From Parietaria judaica (Eukaryota > Streptophyta > Magnoliopsida > Rosales > Urticaceae), in NCBI GenBank assembly GCA_954871525.1, contig OX940870.1, positions 30,742,555 through 30,806,554 of the forward strand: a DNA stretch of 64,000 nucleotides. Direction: 5' to 3'. Positions 41,691 to 53,210 of this stretch are shown here, one piece after another. Made by a program: the position numbers and the translations under genes. Positions within the stretch are counted from its first letter, which is position 1, and each line of letters begins with the position of its first letter. The notes under the pieces are model-generated. The model was not told the DNA's origin and did not search any database. It saw only the letters and a list, made by a program, of their open reading frames with translations.

Positions 41691-42045
41691 ATTAATTTTT
41701 GAATCATTATCCCTATTATACAGTTATTTGAACGACTAAAATTTGAAAAGAAATTACAAAAATAAATTCATATATTGGTATATTTTCCGCCATTTTTTTT
41801 CGAGAAGCTTTTCATTAGTTTCATTGAAATATTTTTGCAGAAGCATTATTCTGAAATCATCCATTGAAAGCCTTTTTCGACCCATTATAATCCTTCGTTC
41901 GATTCATTGATGAGTATTTTTGTCCTCACTTTTGACCCATGAGAACGCATGAAATCATTCCATTGACATAAGGGGTTTCATTTGTTAATTCCATTGATGG
42001 TGTTTGGTTTGAAATCGAATAATATTCACACTAATGTGTAATCAT
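41691..42045. other. AT-rich intergenic DNA
   Basis: Nothing recognised; the last five bases (ATCAT) are the target duplication of the retrotransposon that follows. Confidence 0.6.
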
Positions 42046-42900
42046 TGTTGATGTACAAATTCGTCATTATTTAATATGACATAAAGTGCTAAGGTTGTGA
42101 ATTAATTAAATTTACAAACCATGATAAAAGGCTTTAAAGAAATAAACTGGTATTCGTAAAAGCTCATTTGAGAAGCCCAATGAGATTCTCAATCAGACCA
42201 AAAACCAACGGATACAGGCTACTCGGCCCAATGAGTTCTAAGGCCCAAATCCATTCGACAGCAGTCCAGAAAGACGAGGGTAGAGTCGTCATATTCTCTA
42301 CCCGGCATCCCATTTCAAATTCAGACGGAAGACCAGGAGCACGAAGTCAAACCTCCAACGGGCATAATTCAAACACGACGGCGAGAACAAAGTCATGGGA
42401 CACGTGTAGCAAGGTCGTCCATTCAACCCGGTCAGCGCGGAGTGAAGATCCCTCGATTCCTGGAAGTCCAACGGGAAGAATTGAAGCCTATAAATGGCAA
42501 GCTCAAGCTCAGATCAACACACACGCATACTTGCAACCTCGAGAGAATACACTGAAGAGATTCTACCCGGCATTCTTGTCCATTTGAGATCTTATTGTAT
42601 TCTTTCTCCCCTTCTCTATTCCTTTCTATTCTTAGACGTGATCTAGCTGCCTGTAGCTATCCGTCCATGTTCATTGTCGCAATAAACTAACAGAGGAAGT
42701 AGTCAACTACCGCTTTGGGACGAACCTCTATAAAAAACTCCTCGTCTCATTTATATCGCTTATATACATATATACATATATCGTGAGTGAATCGTGAGCT
42801 TGCAACGCGAGAGATCGAATTCCACCAAATTGTTCCATTCAAAAATATCATACGCTCACAAGTCACACTTGACTGATTGAGGTGGGAAACCACGTCAACA
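42046..42900 (+). repeat. 5' LTR of the Tat element
   Basis: 855 bp, TGTTGATG...CGTCAACA. A TATA box (CTATAAAT near 42489) and a downstream AATAAA (42681-42686) place the U3/R/U5 order. It holds a TTG-started open frame at 42168-42587 that is also present in the other two LTR copies; it is not regarded as a gene. Confidence 0.96.
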
Positions 42901-42922
42901 GTTTGGCGCCGTCTGTGGGAAA
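42901..42922 (+). other. Primer-binding region
   Basis: GTTTGGCGCCGTCTGTGGGA follows the 5' LTR directly, the position of the tRNA primer-binding site. The TGGCGCC start is common in Tat and Athila relatives; I did not identify the tRNA. The same sequence follows the third LTR at 63961. Confidence 0.8.
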
Positions 42923-42964
42923 TTGATCTCGCTAACTTCTAAAAGCTCAAAGCACTCTGCAAAC

Positions 42965-45508
42965 ATGAGCAACAACGAAATCGTAATCGTGAACGAGTCT
43001 GAGGTGAACAACCCAGACCCAAATACGGAATCGAGCAACCTACAGTCTCAACTAGAGGCTAGCGCTGCTGAGAATCGAGAGTTGCGCCAGCGACTAAAAT
43101 CTCTGGAAGCCAACCAAGCCCGAAATGAGCGTCGTCAGAATGCTAACCGGACTGATCCGGGACAAAGCTCTAGGTATCAAGGCCGGACAGGGCTCGACGC
43201 TGTCCACTTCGACTTTGCCGACGTGGACAATCGGCAAGGGCCGAGGCAAAACCAGCCCCGACAACCCAGCGGCCCTAGACCCGCGACACCTCCTCCGCCC
43301 CCTGAAACAGGAACGCCCCTTTTTACCCCCTTGACGGGTCTCTACCTGTCTAATGCGGGGAATGTTGCTTCGAGCAGTCACCAGCGCCCGGGACCCCAAA
43401 ACCGACCATCGGGGTACGATCAAAGCCGTAATATCATCCAGGCCCTCAACGGCCAGCCGGTCATGTACCCGAGATATCCCAGCCCGGTGTACGGACAGGA
43501 ACCCCTCCAGGCTGTGCGTCCCGAACAAGCTCCCCAACGCACGGAACTGGAGGAGCTTAAACGCTCGATGGCCGAAATGAATGAGAAACTCATTCACGTG
43601 CGCTCTCGCGTGCACAACGCCACTACCGCCGCCCCCGAGATAGAACGTCTAGTGGAGGAGGCAGAAAGGACGCCCTTTAAGCCCGTCACAACTAACGTTA
43701 TACTCAGGGAAGGCGGACGCGTGTATGTACCGAAGTACGACGGGACGACCGATCCCAAAGTACACCTGAGATCCTTCAAGATCGCGATAGGGCGAGCCCA
43801 TCTGGAAGCGCACGAATTGGACGCTGGGCGCTGCCAGTATTTCTCAGAAAATCTGGTCGGCCCGGCGATGCAGTGGTTCTCAAAGCTTGAACCGCGTTCC
43901 ATAGACAACTTCGGACAGCTAACGACCTTTTTTCTCAAACATTTTTCCATGTTTATGGAAACTGAGATCACGGCGGCAAACCTCTATGCCTTGCAGCAAG
44001 AGAGAGGAGAGCCCCTTAGAGCTTTCATGACCAGGTTCAAAAAGACCATGGTCAAAATAAACGGGATCAGTGACGAAACTGCCATAGCCGCTCTCACGGC
44101 CGGACTATGGTACGACTCGAAGTTCAAAACGGACATCGTCGTGAATCGTTACGACTCCATCAAAGACGTGATCCACAGATCATCCAATTGGATCAGGCAT
44201 GACGAAGAACTCGAAGCCATGCGAATGAGACATGGATCTCAACCCGTCCACCAGCGGAATACCGGACCACCCGGGCAGCAGCCGCCGCCTAGAGCCGGAA
44301 ATCACAACAACCCTTTCAGGGGAAAAAGGAATTCCCCCCCAATCCAGAAGCACCCATTCCAAGCCCAGAATCCGAGGGCTAATAACGGACCGAACCCGCG
44401 AAATCTATACGTTTTCAACGTAAATTCAGAAACCGCGGAGTTCGAAGAACAGGTCGAAGCAGAAGAGACCCCTGGAGAAGTGCTGGTCAGCTCGAGGGAC
44501 TTCCCACCGTACAGCAACGAAGGTTTCCCGAAGCACGACCCGAAAGCGTGGTGTAACTTCCACAAGGTGTTCGGGCATCATACAAAAAATTGTATGGTAC
44601 TCCGTGCCCGCCTAGCGGAAAAGTACATCAACGGTGAGTTGGGGGAAATCAACTTTGGCAACGAGCTGAAAGGTGGGCAATCAACCGAGCAAAGCCTTCC
44701 CCAAAATCAACCTCAGACCGGCCAGAAAAGAGACGAGCAGCAGAGAACGCCGCGCGAAAGCATACAGCCTAGCAAAAGAGGACGGGTACACATGCTCGAA
44801 GAGCCGGACGAGCAAACGTACGAAGAAACGGAGAATTTCGGAGAGCAGCTCAGCGACATCCCTGAGCCTATCGGTAGAATCTACACGATTGTGGGAGGTT
44901 CCCAACTGCACGGTAACTCAGTAAACTCCATCAAGGCCCATCAGAGGAGGCTCAAGGCCGGACCGGTGATCGTACCGAGGCAAGAGCCGGACTTCGAGAT
45001 CTCATTCAAAAAAAGTGAAGCGGCCACACTGATTGGTCCGCACGACGACGCGCTGGTCGTCACACTCCTAGTTGCCTCGTATACGATGGACAGGATCCTA
45101 ATCGATAACGGGAGCTCAATCGACGTGATCTTCCTGGAGCCGCTGCTAAAGCTGGGAGTGGAAGAGACAGAGATCAACAGAGAAGCCATCCCGCTTACCG
45201 GCTTCGATGGAGGAACTATCAACGCGGTTGGCACGGTGCGACTGTCCATCGCAGCAGCGGGGGTCGGAAAGACCAAAAACTTCCTAGTATTGGACTGCCC
45301 GTCAGTCTACAACATGATACTAGGAAGACCCTGGCTGCACATGATGAAGGCCGTACCGTCAACCTACCATCAACTAATACGCTTCCCGAACAGGGCAGGA
45401 AAAATCGTTGAAATCAAGGGAAATAAAAAACAATCCAGAATTTGCTACATGAGCGCGTTCCGGAACATCCAGGCCGCTAAGGCCGAGAAAGAGCAATCTA
45501 CCGCATAG
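42965..45508 (+). CDS. Retrotransposon gag-protease
   Basis: One open frame of about 847 residues from the ATG at 42965. The first 250 residues are Gln/Pro-rich with a short coiled coil near the start. The gag capsid-like region lies at about residues 260-430 (AMQWFSKLEP, FFLKHFS). A variant zinc knuckle WCNFHKVFGHHTKNC is at about 535-550. The aspartic protease is at about 700-830: the active-site motif is ILIDNGSSIDVI, with DNGSS where most have DTGAS, and the flap/strand end is MILGRPWLH. It ends in two consecutive in-frame amber codons (45506-45511), with pol starting four bases later in the same frame. The protein is intact. Confidence 0.93.
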   Translation: MSNNEIVIVNESEVNNPDPNTESSNLQSQLEASAAENRELRQRLKSLEANQARNERRQNANRTDPGQSSRYQGRTGLDAVHFDFADVDNRQGPRQNQPRQPSGPRPATPPPPPETGTPLFTPLTGLYLSNAGNVASSSHQRPGPQNRPSGYDQSRNIIQALNGQPVMYPRYPSPVYGQEPLQAVRPEQAPQRTELEELKRSMAEMNEKLIHVRSRVHNATTAAPEIERLVEEAERTPFKPVTTNVILREGGRVYVPKYDGTTDPKVHLRSFKIAIGRAHLEAHELDAGRCQYFSENLVGPAMQWFSKLEPRSIDNFGQLTTFFLKHFSMFMETEITAANLYALQQERGEPLRAFMTRFKKTMVKINGISDETAIAALTAGLWYDSKFKTDIVVNRYDSIKDVIHRSSNWIRHDEELEAMRMRHGSQPVHQRNTGPPGQQPPPRAGNHNNPFRGKRNSPPIQKHPFQAQNPRANNGPNPRNLYVFNVNSETAEFEEQVEAEETPGEVLVSSRDFPPYSNEGFPKHDPKAWCNFHKVFGHHTKNCMVLRARLAEKYINGELGEINFGNELKGGQSTEQSLPQNQPQTGQKRDEQQRTPRESIQPSKRGRVHMLEEPDEQTYEETENFGEQLSDIPEPIGRIYTIVGGSQLHGNSVNSIKAHQRRLKAGPVIVPRQEPDFEISFKKSEAATLIGPHDDALVVTLLVASYTMDRILIDNGSSIDVIFLEPLLKLGVEETEINREAIPLTGFDGGTINAVGTVRLSIAAAGVGKTKNFLVLDCPSVYNMILGRPWLHMMKAVPSTYHQLIRFPNRAGKIVEIKGNKKQSRICYMSAFRNIQAAKAEKEQSTA

Positions 45509-45514
45509 TAGCTA

Positions 45515-47911
45515 ATGGCGGTAGACGAAAAAGAGGACGACGGACAGGAAAGGGCCACCAATACGGACGGGCCTAACCTGGAAATGACAGTCCAGGTCCA
45601 AATCGATCCCGACAACCCGGACCACCGGGTAGGAATCGGAAAAGGACTAGACAATGATGTCAGAAAAGATCTCCTCAAATTCCTAACCAAATACCGGGAT
45701 TTTTTTGCTTGGTCTCACAAGGATATGCCCGGAATAGACCCAAGCATTACAACCCACCGCCTAAATGTGGATCCGAGCTACAAGCCGGTAAATCAAAAAA
45801 GGCGAAAGCTAGGCCCGGATAGGGCCCAAGCTGTGAATGAAGAAGTCACGAAACTGCTGCAGACCGGATCCATCAGGGAAGTCAAATACCCGGACTGGTT
45901 AGCAAATACAGTAGTCGTGAAGAAGAAAAACGGGAAGGCTAGAGCCTGCATCGACTTTACCGACCTGAACAAAGCTTGTCCCAAAGACAGTTTCCCAATG
46001 CCCCATATCGACCGTCTAATCAAAGCAACATGCGGGCACGAACTACTGTCGTTCATGGACGCATTCTTGGGATACAACCAGATCCTAATGCACCCCGAGG
46101 ACCAAGAAAAAACGGCATTCATAACCGATAGAGGAATATACTGCTATAAAGTTATGCCCTTCGGATTGAAAAACGCCGGAGCCACATATCAGAGATTAGT
46201 CAACCAGATGTTCGCCGAACAACTCGGTAAAACTATGGAAGTCTACATCGATGACATGTTGGTAAAGTCCTCCTAAGCAACGGATCACGTGTCCCACCTA
46301 GAAAACTGCTTCGCCATACTACGAAAGTATCAAATGAAGCTCAACCCGACAAAATGCACCTTCGGGGTAACTTCAGGAAAATTCCTAGGTTATGTGGTCA
46401 CACAGCGGAGTATAGAAGTCAATCCCGACCAGATAAATGCCCTCCAGAACATGCCCTCCCCATGGACTGTTCGAGAGATGCAAATGCTGACTGGGAGAAT
46501 CGCCGCTCTTAACCGGTTCATATCAAGAGCTACGGACAAATGTTTACCCTTCTACAAGCTATTGAAAGGTAACAAAAAGTTCGAATGGACCAAAGAGTGC
46601 GAAGAGGCCTTCCAAAAGCTGAAAAGGTACCTCTCCACCCCACCAATACTCACCAAACCAATCTTGGGAGAGCCATTGTTTTTATACCTGGATGTCTCAC
46701 CATCGGCGGTGAGCGGGGTAATCGTGAGACAGGACCGCGGAGAGCAAAATCCGATCTTCTACATAAGCAAATCTTTGGAAGATGCTGAAACCAGATACCC
46801 GGTAATCGAAAAACTCGCACTGGCAATGATAACCGCAGCGAGGAAGCTTCGGCCTTATTTCCAATCTCATACCATCATGGTAATGACTACCCAACCTTTG
46901 AGAATCATCCTCCATAGCCTGAATCAATCGGGAAGGCTCACGAAATGGGCCGTCGAGCTATGTGAATTCGACATAGAATACAAGATCCGAACCTGTGCGA
47001 AATCACAAGTATTGGCTGACTTTCTCATCGAATTACCAGCCGACGGTTCAAAAGAGGGCCACGAGGACGGAGAATGGAAACTCGAAGTCGACGGCGCGTC
47101 AAACCAAGGCGGATCCGGGATCGGAATTCGTTTGATATCCCCCACGGGAGAAGTGTTGGAACAATCATTTCGACTGAAATTCCACGCGACAAATAACGAG
47201 ACCGAGTACGAGGCCCTCATCGCCGGCCTCAAACTAGCAAAAGTCGTGGGAGCCCGGAAAGTAAGGGCCCACTCCGACTCAAAACTAGTTACCAGTCAGA
47301 TCAGTGGCGAATACGCTACCCGAGATGACAGAATGGAAAAATACCTCTCGGTAGTAAAGGGCTTAATTCAACAATTCGAACACGTCGAAATAGTCCAAAT
47401 ACCAAGGAGTGAAAACGCGTCAGCAGACGCATTGGCCGGTTTAGCTTTGACTTCGGACCCCGAGGTCAAAAGGATAATCCCGGTCGAAACAATAGACGAA
47501 CCCAGCGTAACACGCGAAGTTTGCAGTATCCGAATGGAAGAGGATGATTGGAGGACCCCAATCATTAACTACATCCTAACCGGAGCCAAACCCCGAGATA
47601 AGCAAAAAGCCAGGAAACTAAGGATCCAAAGCGCTAGATTTTGCATGATCGGGGAAAAATTGTACAAACGTAGCTATACCGAACCCTACCTAAGGTGCCT
47701 AGGAAAGACCGAGGCTCAAATACTACTTCACGAAATCCATGATGGAGAATGCAGCAACCATTCGGGAGGAAGATCTCTAGCAAACAAAGCAAAAAGGCAA
47801 GGCTTTTTCTGGGCCACCATGTTGGCGGACAACGAAAACTATGCCAAAAGGTGCGACAAATGCCAGAGACACTCCCCGTCCATACATAGACCAGCAGAAG
47901 AACTCTCATAA
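45515..47911 (+). pseudogene. Retrotransposon pol, first part (RT, RNase H, aRNase H, start of IN)
   Basis: The frame starts at ATG 45515 and is cut by an in-frame TAA at 46274-46276, just after the reverse transcriptase catalytic motif YIDDMLVKSS, and again by TAA at 47909-47911. Apart from these it is open. Domains in order: RT (PDWLANTVVVKKKNGKAR, MPFGLKNAGATYQR, YIDD), gypsy-type RNase H (FLYLDVSPSAVSGVIV, at about 46680-46910), a second archaeal-type RNase H (LEVDGASNQGGSGIG, NNETEYEALIAGLKLA, SDSKLVTSQ, ADALAGLA; about 47080-47450), then the integrase zinc-binding HHCC region ([22 protein letters not shown]). The last stop is a one-base change relative to the duplicate copy downstream, where the codon is sense. 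Confidence 0.93.
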
Positions 47912-48461
47912 GTCTCAGTCCCGTACCCGTTCATGAAATGGTCCATGGACATAGTAGGACCTTTCCCCCTGGCTCCGGCCGGAAAAAGGTTTCTACTCGT
48001 CGTGACCAACTACTTCTCAAAATGGGTGGAGGCAGAATCGTACGCAAACATTAAGTTTTCACTCCTTGGGTGGAGGTAGCTACACCGGACCCTACCTAAG
48101 GTGCCTAGGGAAGACCGAGGCTCAAATAGTACTTCACGAAATCCATTCGGGAGAATGCGGCAACCATTCGGGAGGAAGATCTTTAGCAAACAAAGCAAAA
48201 AGGCAAGGTTTTTTTTGGGCCACTATGTTGGCGGACAGTGAAAACTACGCCAAAAGGTGCGACAAATGCCAAAGACACTCCCCGTCCATACATAGACCAG
48301 CAGAAGAACTCTCGTCAGTTTCAGTCCCATACCCGTTCATGAAATGGTCCATGGACATAGTAGGACCGTTCCCCCTGGCCCCGGCCGGGAAGAGGTTCCT
48401 ACTCGTCGTGACCGACTACTTCTCAAAATGGGTGGAGGCAGAATCATACGCAAACATTAAG
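47671..48461 (+). repeat. Partial tandem duplication in the integrase region
   Basis: A 385-bp unit at 47671-48055 is repeated at 48077-48461, separated by 21 bp (ttttcactccttgggtggagg). The copies differ at scattered sites. The 406-bp offset shifts the reading frame by one, so the first copy cannot lead into the rest of the integrase. 'GGGTGGAGG' occurs both in the spacer and inside each unit, which could have guided template switching. Confidence 0.9.
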
Positions 48462-49196
48462 GATGTCGATGTAGAAAATTTCCTATGGAAAAACATCATC
48501 AGTAGATTCGGCCTCCCAAAAGAGATAATAGCTGACAATGGACCGCAATTCATTTCAACGAGATTCCAGAACTTCTGCATAAACTGGAAAATATCCTTGA
48601 ACACGTCCACTCCGAGATATCCTCAAGGCAATGGTCAAGCCGAAGTAGCTAACAGGGTAATAGTGGACGGAATCAAGAGACGCCTAGACACCAAAAAGGG
48701 ACGATGGGCAGACGAGCTCACAGGAGTCCTTTGGTCCTACAGAACTACCCCGCGTAGGGCCACCGGGGAAACCCCTTTCTCAATGGTACACGGCACCGAG
48801 GCCGTGATACCAGCAGAGATAGAGACACCCAGCATTCGAAGGGAACTCGCCCCTTTGAATGCAGAAATCAATGACGAAATGAGGGAAGACCAGCTCGACT
48901 ACATCGACGAAAGACGAGAACAAGCTTTGATAAGAATTGCCAACTATCAAAACTCGATAGCTAGGTATTATAATTCAAAGGTCAAACGTCGAAAATTCAT
49001 AGTAGGAGAGCTGGTCCTCAGAAAAGTTTTCCAAAATATCGCCGAGCTGAATGCGGGCAAGCTCGGGGCTAATTGGGAAGGACCTTACATCATCACCGAA
49101 GTAGTAAAACCTGGAGTATACCGGCTTGCCACTCCGGATGGAACAAGAGTCCTCCGCAGCTGGAATGCCATGCACTTAAGGAAATACTACGCCTAA
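48077..49196 (+). pseudogene. Retrotransposon pol, second part (integrase)
   Basis: The frame open from about 48066 to the stop at 49196 starts inside the duplicated unit and covers the complete integrase: HHCC finger ([17 protein letters not shown]), catalytic core with D ([11 protein letters not shown]), D (IIADNGPQF) and E ([12 protein letters not shown]), and a C-terminal region ending [19 protein letters not shown] and AMHLRKYYA. It lies one frame away from the upstream pol part, so it is not translated with it. No stop is found within the segment. Confidence 0.92.
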
Positions 49197-50087
49197 CCCG
49201 ACCTACCCGGTCTCCCCTGAACTACGTAATGACTTGATCCCCAAATTTGGGGTACTTAGACAGCCCATCCTAAACAATGGGTGCAGTCTCAATCCAAACC
49301 CAAAACCAAATAGGCCCGAGAACTACGAATTGCAGGACTCAATAGAGCCAACCTAAAAAGAAACATGTCCCGAAACTCCCATCAAGGCAACAAGCCTACC
49401 CGGGTAACAGACCCATCACCTAAGGTAACAAACCTGCCCGGGTAACAGACCCATCACATAAGGCAACAAGCCTACACGGGTAACAGGCCCATCACACCAA
49501 GGCAACAAGCCTATCCGGGTAACCAACCCGTCGCATAAGGCAACAAGCCTATCTGGGTAACAAACCCACTAAAATGGTTGATAAACCTAACCGGGTATCC
49601 AACCCGTCCCTTAAGGCGACAAGCCTAATCCCTTTAAAAAACATGTAATTATCTATGTCTGGCATTTACAAATGTGTTTTTCAGAAAACACAACCTGCGG
49701 GATACTATGGCAGACGGGCAAGAAAGACTCGACGAGAAGTATCAAAGGAGCACAGCACCAAAAGGTACCCGCACATTTTCTATACTTAGCAAATTTCAAA
49801 TTTTCGACCTTTTTATTATTTATCCGAGTACACGATAGGATACACGGAACCTCAAATAGGAAAGTTAATATAGAAAAGAACGATTAGGAAAACAACTTAG
49901 AAATGCGGACGAGTAGAATATGGCGAGAAATAAAGAGCGTAATATAAGAACAAAATAGCAAAGGCCCTAACCACGGGCATATCCAAACATTACAAAAAAA
50001 AGGGTTCAAGCCGCCGTAGACTTGCCCGTAAGAAATTGTTCTGGCCTTAGGCCTTATTAACTAAAAGCAAAAAAAATGGGGGACACT
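49197..50087. other. Non-coding 3' region of the Tat element
   Basis: Sequence between pol and the antisense gene. It contains the tandem repeats at 49370-49630; no coding frame is convincing. Confidence 0.7.
49375..49630. repeat. Tandem repeat, about 38-bp units, six to seven copies
   Basis: Units follow the pattern 'aaggcaacaagcctaNcNgggtaacNNacccatca' with point changes and one diverged unit near 49577. Such 3' repeats are usual in Tat-lineage elements. Confidence 0.85.
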
Positions 50088-52893
50088 CTATGTGTCGACC
50101 CCGGGTACCTCCACGACCTCTCGGTCCTCCTTCTCCTTCTCCTCTTCTCCTTCTTCACCGGCCTGACCTCCGCGCTCGGTCGGCTCCTCAGCGACGGTCT
50201 CCTCGGCAACGACGGGCTCGTTCAGGGTCGGCTCTTCGAGGATGATCTCCTCGGTATCAGCAATGGCAGGCAAGATGGGCTCCTCGACGGTGGTCTCCCC
50301 GGCCACAGGATATTCAACAACGGGCTCGATGACAGGATCTTCAGAGGCGGACTCCTTGGCGGACGACTGCTCAGACCGGAGGCTCAGATCTACAAGAGGA
50401 ACACCGGTCAGCTCGGCATCTGGAGACAGAGCCGGAGACCCTATCAGCTGTGCCGGAACCGCATCCAAGAGAGCTTGGGAGCGAACAGCGTTGCCTTCTA
50501 GGACCTCCTTCTCGGCCTCGAAATCTTGAACGTTGCCGTCAATGATGTCTTGGATTAGCTCAAGGCAACCTTCGGCTTGATCCAAGCAACTATTGGCGGC
50601 GGCCGTACCTTTGTACCACGCAATTAGCGCGTCGCTTTCCTCCACCTTTCGGCGATATCGAGAACGGACAGCCTTCTTCTCGGCCTCACGGTCGGCAGAC
50701 TGTTGCCGGGCTTCAGCCAGCTCAGCAGCAAAGCGCTGCACGTCCTCCTTCAGGGCTAAGGCCTCCTCCTCCTTCTTCTTGGCCAATTCCTCAGCCCGTC
50801 CCTTAGCTGCGTCAGAAGCCAGCATCTGCCTGGCGGCCGCCTCGCTCGCACTCTGAGCCTCCCCGATCGTCCGGGTAGCGTTTGCCAGCTTCTCCCGGAG
50901 GTCGACAACAGTATTCCCGAGCCCCTTGATCCTGGCATCACAGGCGGCGACCTTCTTGCCCATGACCACGATCTGCTCCGCCTTCGCCCGAATGCCATCC
51001 ACAGCATCAGCCAGCTCTCTCTCCTTCTGCGCGAGCTGCTCGGAAGCTTGCGCGCCCTCCCTAGCCTCGTATAACTGATCCTCATAATCGAGGACCATGT
51101 CATTGATAGAGGCGACGAGCTACACGTCCAAAAACCAAAGTTAGAAAAAATCAAAGAATAAAATATAAACCTAAAAGACAATGATGCTTACCAAAGTTGT
51201 AGCCGCAGCCACGTCCTTGTAAGGCCTCTTCTCGGCAATACTTCTGGGGACCCTGCCGACCCCGCCGTTCGTTATCTGCCGGAGAAGACCGGCCGCCACC
51301 TTAGGCGCCTTGTGGAGACCCTTGTCCCCCATCCAAGTACACCCCGTCTTCCGGGAGATCATCTTCTCCCTGGCCTGCCCCTCGACCGCCGGGGGAATCA
51401 ATCCCGTCTCCCTCGCCTCACCTCGGGAGGCCTCCTTAGGGCGCTCGCTCTCCCGAGAAACCCCATTGCCTTTCTCCGAGGCCCTCGCACCTCTTTTCGG
51501 GACCACGTCCCTCTTCACCACCTCCTTCGGGGCCGAATCCCCCTTCGCCTTCTTCCGAACTCCGGAATCCTCTCCTTCGCGCGGCCTCTTCGCGACCGCC
51601 TCCGAGCCCGTCCTCGGGAGAACTTCGTCCTGAGAAGGACGAATCACGCCCTTGGAAGGACGAGCAGGAGCAGAAGGAGGGGCAACCTCCCTCTCCGAAG
51701 GCTTTGCCAAAGGCGTAGCCTCCAGGGTGCTGTCCCCGCCGTCAGAGAGTTCGACGACATCCTTCTTCTTGATCGCCCCAGGGGCGACCTCAGCAAGAGA
51801 CTCCCGAGCAGGAGTCTCCTTATTCCTCTTACTCGTCTCCTGACGAGCAGTCTTAGCCGGCGCAGATGCGCCAGATCCCCTCTCCTCAACCCGCCTGCTT
51901 GTCTCCTGACGAGCAGCTCCAGCCGAGGCCGAACCCCCGGTCTGATCCTCCTGTCTCCGCCTTTGGCGTAGACTCTGACCCTTCGGGCGTAGAGCATCCA
52001 TATCCTCTGCACGTCAAAAATCCACACTTAGAAAAAAATAAAAAAGAAACAAAACCAAACCACAGGTTTAGAAATCATACCCGGAAATTCCTCTTCGTCC
52101 GGCTCGCACCAAAGCCCAGTAGCCTCAAACCTCTCCTTCGTGAAGTTCAACCACAGCTCCGGGTCAAAAGGAAAAAGCCTCCTCTTCAAAGCCTTCCACT
52201 CCTCAGTAATCGGACGAGACTTAGGCCTTTCCGGATCCTCGACTGCATTAGAAAAGAAACATAATTTAGCAAACACACAAAAATAGCCGGATAGAAAAAA
52301 AAAATTAGAAAAAGCCCAACCCGGAACCTCACCTATCTTGTGGACCCATTCGTTCCTATAGCTCGACCAAGAACCAAGAGTTTCTAGACCGGCCATGAAG
52401 AAGAAATACTTGTGGGTCCAAGCCCTCTCCTTCTTGGGAAGACCGGTTATGATCTCCCCTTCCTTGACGGACAGGAAAACCTACCCTTAGCCTGACCATT
52501 CGCCTTGATGACCAAGCCCGTCAACATGTCCCAGATTGTAAGTGAATACAAACACTCGTGGGACCGGACAAGCAAGGCCATCAAGATCCGGATAGAATTC
52601 GGGCTAAGCTGCCCGATAGAAACCCCTAGGTAACTAAGATACCTTAGGATAAGCTCAGGAATAGGAAATCTAAGCCCCCCGGACTCAACAAAGCTCTGAT
52701 ATACACATACCCAGCCATCCGAGTTCTGCTCGTCGGCGTGTTCGTCTGGTCCCGGCAACCTAAGCTCTATTGACTGGGGAATCTTATATTCTACCCGGAT
52801 CCTAACCAGATCTTTAGGTGTCAGAACTGACTTAGGAGAATCTGTAGTCAGAAACTCCGTCTGCCATTTCGAGACCGTCTTTTTAGGGCCCAT
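50088..52893 (-). pseudogene. Antisense spliced gene inside the Tat element, one frameshift
   Basis: Four exons on the strand opposite pol: 52893-52333, 52242-52081, 52006-51192 and 51119-50088, with short GT-AG introns of 90, 74 and 72 bp whose phases agree. Exon 1 (MGPKKTVSKWQTEFL) has a block GLRFPIPELILRYL..QLSPNSIRILMALL, the pattern of the Pfam family called putative gypsy-type transposase (PF04195), known only from plant elements. Near 52480 one base is missing from a T run, so the frame stops early at 52447 in this copy. Read across that break the product would be about 856 residues: the conserved domain, a low-complexity basic/acidic middle, then a long coiled coil (about 51100-50600) and a Glu-rich tail. 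A TATA box at 53201-53210 could serve it. Function unknown. Confidence 0.82.
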
Positions 52894-53200
52894 TCTATAA
52901 GCATCCTAGAAAAAACCGAAAATTATCTAGACGAGCACAAAAACCCAGAAAAAGCTACCCAGAAACTGATGTGTGCAGAGATTCAAGAAAAACCAAAAAA
53001 CGATATCTAGAAACCTAGAAAAACCTTCAAACAGACTCACAGAGGAAATAACAAAGAAGAAAGGAAGAACCTGGATCTCTAGACACGAAGAAACCTGACG
53101 GAACCTTCGACAATGGCGATACGCAGAGCTTCTCTCTCTAAAACTCAAAGCTTTTCCTATCTCTAAAAATTCGAAAATGACATTCGAATACCAAACAGAG

Positions 53201-53210
53201 TATATATAGA
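53201..53210 (-). promoter_or_regulatory. TATA box for the antisense gene
   Basis: TCTATATATA on the minus strand, about 310 bp upstream of the antisense start codon, in otherwise non-coding sequence. Its use as a promoter is inference. Confidence 0.5.

Noticed and set aside
42168..42587. A 139-residue open frame (MRSPMRFSIRP...) seen three times (also 53808-54227 and 63231-63650)
   Set aside because: It lies wholly inside the LTR, starts at TTG, and is repeated because the LTR is repeated. No domain is visible.
51310..51971. Plus-strand frames of 107 and 219 residues
   Set aside because: Shadows of antisense-gene exon 3; the minus-strand reading has matching splice sites and a coherent product.
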